Assembly: GCA_947493175.1 (NCBI GenBank)
Contig: CANLQD010000001.1
Span: forward strand, 1,026,748-1,090,747
Length of the DNA stretch: 64,000 bases
DNA from: an uncultured Flavobacteriaceae bacterium
GTDB lineage: Bacteria; Bacteroidota; Bacteroidia; Flavobacteriales; Flavobacteriaceae
Direction of reading: 5' to 3'
Both the position numbers and the translations under genes were made by a program. Shown here piece after piece: positions 59,410-64,000 of this stretch; positions within the stretch are counted from its first letter, which is position 1; every line of letters begins with the position of its first letter. The notes beneath the pieces are model-generated. The model did no database searches. It saw only the letters and a list, made by a program, of their open reading frames with translations, and had not been told where the DNA came from.

Positions 59410-61347
59410 ATGAAAACTACAACTATTTACATACTACTTTTGGTATCGGTATTTGCGCATGCGCAGGAAAAATACACCGCTGCCGATAAAAGTTTCGAAT
59501 CCCTTTGGTACAAAAAAGCCGCCAAACAGTACGAGCAGCTCATAGCCAAGGGCGACCGTACCCAAGAACTACTTCAAAAAACGGGGGATGCCTATTTTTA
59601 TAATTCCGATATGGAGAATGCCCATAAATTGTATGGTGAATTGTTCGCCAATTACGAAAAGAAACTTGATCCCATTTACATCTTTAGATACATTCACTCA
59701 CTAAAAGGTATTGGCAATTATACCCTTGCAAAAGCGCTGATGAAAATTCACGCCGATAAGCTGAATGCAAGTGGTTATCAAGTTGACCAATTGCGCGAAA
59801 ACGATGACCGCCTGGACGCCTTGCTGAACAAGCAACCCGAATTTTATGTTACCAACTTATCCATCAACTCCCCGGTAGCAGATTTTGGCACGGCCTTTTA
59901 CGGGGATAGCATTGTCTTTGCATCCAGCCGCGATAGTCTTCGCCTACGTACCCGTTTGTACCAATGGAACGAACAACCCTACTTGAACCTATACGTTGCC
60001 GACACTACTTCCCAAGGTACCGATTTAAAAAATGGCAGATTGCTTTCCAAGAAAATAAACACCAAGTATCACGAAGCCCTGGCCGTTTTCACCAAAGACG
60101 GGAACCGCATGTATTTTACCCGGAATAACTACACCGACGGACAAGCAAAGTTCGATGCCGAAGGATTTAACCATTTAAAACTTTATTATGCCGATAAGGT
60201 AGCCGGCGCATGGGAACAACCGATTGAAGTACCCTTTAACAGTAATGACTATTCGGTAGGGCAACCCGCCCTAAGCTCGGACGAAAATCAGTTGTACTTT
60301 GTTTCGGACATGCCCGGTACCCTGGGTGCTACAGATATCTTTGTGGTATCGATTTCGGATGATGGCGAATTTTCAGCTCCTAAAAACATTGGTGATACCA
60401 TTAATACCAGCGGAAGGGAGATGTTTCCTTTTGTTACGGAAGAACGATTCTACTTTGCCTCGGACGGTCACTTGGGACTGGGCGGACTCGATGTTTTCGA
60501 ATCAAAAATGACCAACGGATTTTCAAAACCTGAAAACCTGGGCATGCCTCTCAACAGCAATAAGGACGATTTTGCCTATATCGTGAACGAAGGGACTCGG
60601 AGGGGTTATGTTTCTTCCAATCGCAAAGGCGGGGTCGGCGATGATGATATCTATTCGTTTGAACGGCTAGAGGCCAAATGCCAACAAACCCTTACCGGAA
60701 CGGTCAAAAGAAAAGCGAACGATCTACCCGTATCGAATGCCCAAATAAAGCTGCTGGACGAATCGAGCGAACTCTTGGAAGAAACCATGACCGATGCCTA
60801 CGGAGTATTCTTGTTCACATCTATGTTATCCTGCGAAACTACTTATGAGCTTCGTCTCGAAAAAGAAGGGTTCCTACCAAAGTCAGAACCATTTACCACC
60901 TCGGACACGGCCGATTTGGAAAACAATTTGCCGCTCTTGATGGAAAAAGAGTTGAACAAACTGATCGTAAACGAGAACGGAGTCCTAAAAATCAAGATTG
61001 ACAATATCTACTTTGACCTGAACAAGGCGGATATCAGGCCCGATGCCGCACAGGAACTCGATAAAATCGTGGAAGTGATGAAGGAATACCCAAAAATGGT
61101 CATTAAAATAGAAGCGCATACCGATTCAAGGGGAAGTGATGGTTATAATGAAAAGCTCTCCGACCGCCGGGCCAAGTCTACGGGTGCCTATGTTGTATCG
61201 CAGGGAATCGAGGAAAATCGTATTGAAAGTGCCATTGGTTACGGGGAACAACGGTTACTAAACCAATGTGCGAACGGGGTACGATGCAACAATTCGGAAC
61301 ACGATATCAACCGTAGATCGGAATTTATCATAGTGCAACTCGAATAA
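59410..61347 (+). CDS. OmpA-family protein with PD40 propeller, partner of PorP/SprF
   Basis: 645 residues: signal peptide (IYILLLVSVFAHAQ), TPR-like helices (YEQLIAKGDRTQELLQKTG, NAHKLYGELFANYE), a PD40/WD40-like propeller (DGNRMYFTRNNYTDG, LSSDENQLYFVSDMPG, RFYFASDGHLGLGGLD), a carboxypeptidase-regulatory-like domain (LTGTVKRKANDLPVSNAQI) and a C-terminal OmpA domain (NIYFDLNKADIRPDAAQEL, IEAHTDSRGSDGYNEKLSD, RRAKSTGAYVV). It binds peptidoglycan and scaffolds the surface adhesin system. The architecture is standard for type B adhesin loci. Confidence 0.9.
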   Translation: MKTTTIYILLLVSVFAHAQEKYTAADKSFESLWYKKAAKQYEQLIAKGDRTQELLQKTGDAYFYNSDMENAHKLYGELFANYEKKLDPIYIFRYIHSLKGIGNYTLAKALMKIHADKLNASGYQVDQLRENDDRLDALLNKQPEFYVTNLSINSPVADFGTAFYGDSIVFASSRDSLRLRTRLYQWNEQPYLNLYVADTTSQGTDLKNGRLLSKKINTKYHEALAVFTKDGNRMYFTRNNYTDGQAKFDAEGFNHLKLYYADKVAGAWEQPIEVPFNSNDYSVGQPALSSDENQLYFVSDMPGTLGATDIFVVSISDDGEFSAPKNIGDTINTSGREMFPFVTEERFYFASDGHLGLGGLDVFESKMTNGFSKPENLGMPLNSNKDDFAYIVNEGTRRGYVSSNRKGGVGDDDIYSFERLEAKCQQTLTGTVKRKANDLPVSNAQIKLLDESSELLEETMTDAYGVFLFTSMLSCETTYELRLEKEGFLPKSEPFTTSDTADLENNLPLLMEKELNKLIVNENGVLKIKIDNIYFDLNKADIRPDAAQELDKIVEVMKEYPKMVIKIEAHTDSRGSDGYNEKLSDRRAKSTGAYVVSQGIEENRIESAIGYGEQRLLNQCANGVRCNNSEHDINRRSEFIIVQLE

Positions 61348-62372
61348 GGTAAGACCATCTTTGTTGCCAATTGATGAAATTTCACTCCCAATTGCAAAAA
61401 ACTAAGGGTGTTTCAATTAGTTCTTTATATCAATGTTAAAACTATTTACCAAATATGACAGGCCGAATTTAAGGTTTAACCGAAATCATAATTGATATGT
61501 ACAAAATGAATAGGAAAATTCAGGACGTTCAAAATATATAGATACACCCTTTTAAGTCAAAAAGTAAAGACATAGAATTCTAAATCTCGTATTTCCAAAT
61601 AAAGAATAGTCAACATTGGTCAAAAGCAATCATCGAACCATCTGAAGAACAGAAAACATTTTATTACAAGTTTCGTTTTGATGGCATAGAATATGTTTAC
61701 GTAAATTTTAATAGTCTGTCCTCCACTCGGCACATTCCCGCTCCATTTCATTCCGGGAAAAGAGCCTCCCTTCCAAAGGTCTTGGACACGGGCCCATATT
61801 TTCGTTCAACCCTCCCAAATTCGCTAATGCCCGTAAACAGGGGCCGGCGTCCGCTTCGCCATGGTATTTCAAATCGACGTCGGTAAGCAAATGAGGGAAT
61901 AAGAACTGTCAAAACATCCAAAGTATTCCCATCCATAATAGGCCAGGGGTCGCCGTCCGTCCCCCGTCGCCGTTCCGGTGCCCGCTTCTCGTTTCCATAT
62001 GTCCCTTCTCTGCATCGGCGCCGTCCCGCCGTCCCCCTCTTTTTGTAGGCGAAAAAACAACATTTCCACGGGGCCGTACCGCATAAAGCCAGGGCCCGGC
62101 ATGCGCCGTTCCTCTTTTTTATAGGCCCGTCCCCGCGGAAACATTGTAGCGGGTACAGCAACAAAAAGAAGGTAACGGCGAAGGCGCTATGGTATGCAGG
62201 ACAAAAACAACGAATATGGAATCAGCGGACACCTCCAAAAACGACGACGGAAGACGGACGGCAACGGCCGACAAAAAGAAGGAAAACGCTCGAGATATAG
62301 ATTGCAGAACATTTTTTCAAAGCTGTCCGAAGGTCGGGCGGCATATTTATAAACTATTTAATTTTTTCAATT
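61348..62372. other. 1-kb non-coding region between adhesin operon and ssb
   Basis: The left part is AT-rich. At about 61584-61716 (plus strand) a short frame reads like protein (WSKAIIEPSEEQ, FYYKFRFDGIEYVYVNFNS), with no start codon and a stop just upstream, so it may be a gene remnant. The right part, about 61720-62300, is GC-rich with runs of small chance frames on the minus strand whose residues are not protein-like. It could be a structured RNA or transfer-related region; no clear function. Confidence 0.4.
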
Positions 62373-62711
62373 ATGAGTACGCTTAGAAACAAAGTACAGC
62401 TGATCGGGAACGTGGGGAACGACCCACAGATTACCAATTTGGAGAACGGAAAGAAAGTCGGCCGTTTTTCGTTGGCCACCAACGAGTCCTATCGCACGGC
62501 CAAGGGCGAGAAGGTCGAAAAGACGGACTGGCACAACGTGGTGATATGGGGCAAGCCCGTAGCGGTCATCGAACGCTATGTCACCAAGGGCAAGCAATTG
62601 GCCATCGAGGGAAAACTCACCTCCCGAAGCTACACCGACAAGGAAGGCAACGAACGCTATATTACCGAAGTGGTCGCCAACGACTTCGTACTCTTGGGCG
62701 CAAAGGCCTAA
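62373..62711 (+). CDS. ssb: Single-stranded DNA-binding protein of the element
   Basis: 112 residues. OB-fold signature: TLRNKVQLIGNVGNDPQI, VGRFSLATNESY, TDWHNVVIWGKPVAVIERYV, GKQLAIEGKLTSRSYTDKEG. The protein ends ...VLLGAKA and lacks the acidic DDDIPF-type tail that contacts other replication proteins in chromosomal SSB. It is followed by a strong terminator. In conjugative elements such an SSB coats the incoming single strand. Confidence 0.9.
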   Translation: MSTLRNKVQLIGNVGNDPQITNLENGKKVGRFSLATNESYRTAKGEKVEKTDWHNVVIWGKPVAVIERYVTKGKQLAIEGKLTSRSYTDKEGNERYITEVVANDFVLLGAKA

Positions 62712-62721
62712 AACAGGTAAC

Positions 62722-62750
62722 GGGCAGGGACTTGGTGCCCTGCCTTTTTT
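62722..62750 (+). terminator. Terminator after ssb
   Basis: Stem GGCAGGG (62723-62729) / CCCTGCC (62738-62744) followed by six T. It lies 11 nt after the ssb stop. Confidence 0.85.
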
Positions 62751-62770
62751 AAACCCTAAAATCCTTCAAA

Positions 62771-63160
62771 ATGGAAAAACAAGATTTGGATGTACAACGG
62801 CTCCGGGCGGAACTTTCACAGTTTCACGAAAGCATTGAATTTTACCGATTGCCGCCGACGGCGAGCAGGTACACCGAGGGGGTCCGGCATTTGGCCGAAA
62901 GGGCGGATTGCCACTGGCTGGTGCAGGATGCCTGTATCATCGCCTTGGGCCTGATGCAACGGAAGAGTTTTGTAACGGTCGATTTTTTGCGACTTTCGGA
63001 AACGGAACAGAAGCGCACGGGGTTCGAGGCAAGTATCCGGTATACGGACGGTAACGGGACATTGTTGCAGGTACAAAAATACCTGCTCGCGGATTTTCCG
63101 TTCGACACCTTCCGCCTGTTCTACGTCCACCGTATTTTGATGCTACCGGGCGAATATTGA
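62771..63160 (+). CDS. DUF6876-like protein of conjugative elements
   Basis: 129 residues. Matches the DUF6876 type: LRAELSQFHESIEFYRLPPT, YTEGVRHLAERADCHWLVQ, then IRYTDGNGTLLQVQKYLLAD, FPFDTFRLFYVHRILMLPGE. Proteins of this family are found beside ssb and radC in Bacteroidetes conjugative elements; function unknown. It has its own terminator behind it, so each gene in this block seems to be a separate unit. Confidence 0.65.
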   Translation: MEKQDLDVQRLRAELSQFHESIEFYRLPPTASRYTEGVRHLAERADCHWLVQDACIIALGLMQRKSFVTVDFLRLSETEQKRTGFEASIRYTDGNGTLLQVQKYLLADFPFDTFRLFYVHRILMLPGEY

Positions 63161-63168
63161 AATAACAA

Positions 63169-63202
63169 GGGGGGCGATTGCGCTAACACTAGCCCCCCTT
63201 TT
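63169..63202 (+). terminator. Terminator after the DUF6876-type gene
   Basis: Stem GGGGGGC (63169-63175) / GCCCCCC (63192-63198), 16-nt loop, followed by TTTT. Confidence 0.8.
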
Positions 63203-63229
63203 CATCACAATAACCTTTATACTAATGCA

Positions 63230-63679
63230 ATGAAGCACAAAGTTAACGAAATCAAAGTAAGCTACAGGGAGCGGATACCCGCCCCCTATTGGAAAAAAAT
63301 AAACAGTTCCAAGGATGCCGCGGAAATGCTCCACGGGACATGGGACAGGGATACCATCGGGCTGCACGAAACCTTTAAGATCGTACTGCTGAACAACGCC
63401 AACAAGGTCAAGGGGGTCTATCAGATATCCCAAGGGGGCATTACGGGTACCTTGGTGGATATGCGGATGCTGTTTTCCGTAGTGCTCAAATGCCTATGCC
63501 CCGCCATCATCTTGGCACACAACCACCCGAGCGGCACGTTGCGACCGAGCGGGCCGGACAAGGAACTCACCCAACGCATCAAGAAAGCGGGCGAACTTTT
63601 GGACATCAAGGTACTGGACCATCTGATCATCGTACCCAGTGGGGACTACTTCAGTTTTGCGGACAATGGCCTTCTATAA
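63230..63679 (+). CDS. radC: RadC-like JAB-domain protein
   Basis: 149 residues, the single-domain form found on mobile elements. The JAMM metal site is intact: HNHPSGTLRPSGPDKELT with His-x-His and the Asp, and an upstream strand ETFKIVLLNNANKVKGVYQI. RadC-like proteins are deubiquitinase-fold proteins of unknown bacterial substrate, frequent in anti-restriction and transfer gene blocks. It is followed 10 nt later by a small gene on the same strand. Confidence 0.85.
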   Translation: MKHKVNEIKVSYRERIPAPYWKKINSSKDAAEMLHGTWDRDTIGLHETFKIVLLNNANKVKGVYQISQGGITGTLVDMRMLFSVVLKCLCPAIILAHNHPSGTLRPSGPDKELTQRIKKAGELLDIKVLDHLIIVPSGDYFSFADNGLL

Positions 63680-63689
63680 ATACGGGAAG

Positions 63690-63887
63690 ATGATCTATCT
63701 GAATTTCAACAATCTGGACATTGAAACGCAGGAGAAACTCCTAATACAATCCCAAAAGGATATTGAATCGAGATATGGCGAAGACCTCAAAAGGTACTGC
63801 CGTGAAAACGAAACGGCATACGAGGATATCCTAGAAGAGGAAACCATCAAGAACCTGTACAACCTGAAATTCGTTTTCAAGTTGTAA
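63690..63887 (+). CDS. Small conserved-looking protein of the element
   Basis: 65 residues from the ATG at 63690 (MIYLNFNNLDIETQEKLL); 17 codons are open upstream but overlap radC. The remainder is helical and charged (IESRYGEDLKRYCRENETAY, EDILEEETIKNLYNLKF). Not recognised. It follows radC and ends at a terminator. Confidence 0.65.
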   Translation: MIYLNFNNLDIETQEKLLIQSQKDIESRYGEDLKRYCRENETAYEDILEEETIKNLYNLKFVFKL

Positions 63888-63912
63888 CGGAATCCAATAT
63901 CGAAAGGATAGG

Positions 63913-63941
63913 GACGGTCAATTTTTGGCCGTCTTTTTTTT
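63913..63941 (+). terminator. Terminator after the small gene at 63690
   Basis: Hairpin GACGG/CCGTC (from 63913) followed by a run of eight T, 26 nt after the stop codon. Confidence 0.85.
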
Positions 63942-64000
63942 GTGGGAACAATACGAAAATTTCTTCCGATCCGTCCCAAATACTTGCCCAAACTTTGCGC

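Noticed and set aside
61748..62164. 138-codon minus-strand frame in the GC-rich block before ssb
   Set aside because: Arg/Gly/Cys-rich, no domain, several overlapping alternatives; looks like chance frames.

Overview
The window looks like accessory DNA of a marine-type member of the Flavobacteriaceae (Bacteroidota). The grounds are two Bacteroidetes-type tyrosine recombinases, an RteC-family regulator, a TraE-to-TraN conjugation operon of the CTnDOT type, type IX secretion sorting domains (type A and the gliding-motility type B), a PorP/SprF-OmpA pair, GLPGLI-like and TSP3-rich secreted proteins, and CAAAAGTA/TACTTTTG-type promoter boxes. Genus cannot be decided from the sequence.

Layout. 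1-3433: the distal end of a flanking region, with a secreted thrombospondin-type-3 protein running off the left edge and a small leucine-rich-repeat-like secreted protein. 3434-19960: a mobilizable element (IME) bounded by 22-nt direct repeats of a tRNA-Met(CAU) 3' end. It carries a glutaredoxin-like secreted protein, a GLPGLI-like protein, a lipoprotein toxin with a Tox-REase-5 tip and its Imm52 immunity gene, a regulatory/membrane cassette, mobC-mobB-DUF6730, a HEPN-like protein, an IS1182-type insertion sequence with a broken transposase, a type II restriction-modification pair and its integrase. 19939 to beyond 64000: a conjugative element (ICE) with integrase, RteC, an excisionase-like HTH, an EEP-fold protein, a large RHS toxin locus with displaced toxin tips and immunity genes, a second copy of the regulatory/membrane cassette, an amidase, the tra operon, a giant DUF11 adhesin with PorP/SprF and OmpA partners, and finally ssb, a DUF6876 gene, a radC-like gene and a small conserved gene.

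How it fits together. The IME has relaxase genes but no transfer channel, whereas the neighbouring ICE has the channel genes. The IME therefore probably rides on the ICE (or a relative), with both using the same tRNA-Met target. Removing the IME from the sequence would rejoin the outer att arms into an attP-like arrangement directly in front of the ICE integrase. Both elements carry a polymorphic toxin locus, and upstream of each lies the same unrecognised cassette: small lipoprotein, overlapping 4-TM protein and small charged protein, converging on an HTH regulator that is divergent from a ~95-residue protein of one shared family. This repeated architecture is the most interesting candidate for an undescribed system. 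The ICE also appears to carry a whole type-B T9SS adhesin set (47580-61347) directly after traN, including a recent 801-bp in-frame duplication.
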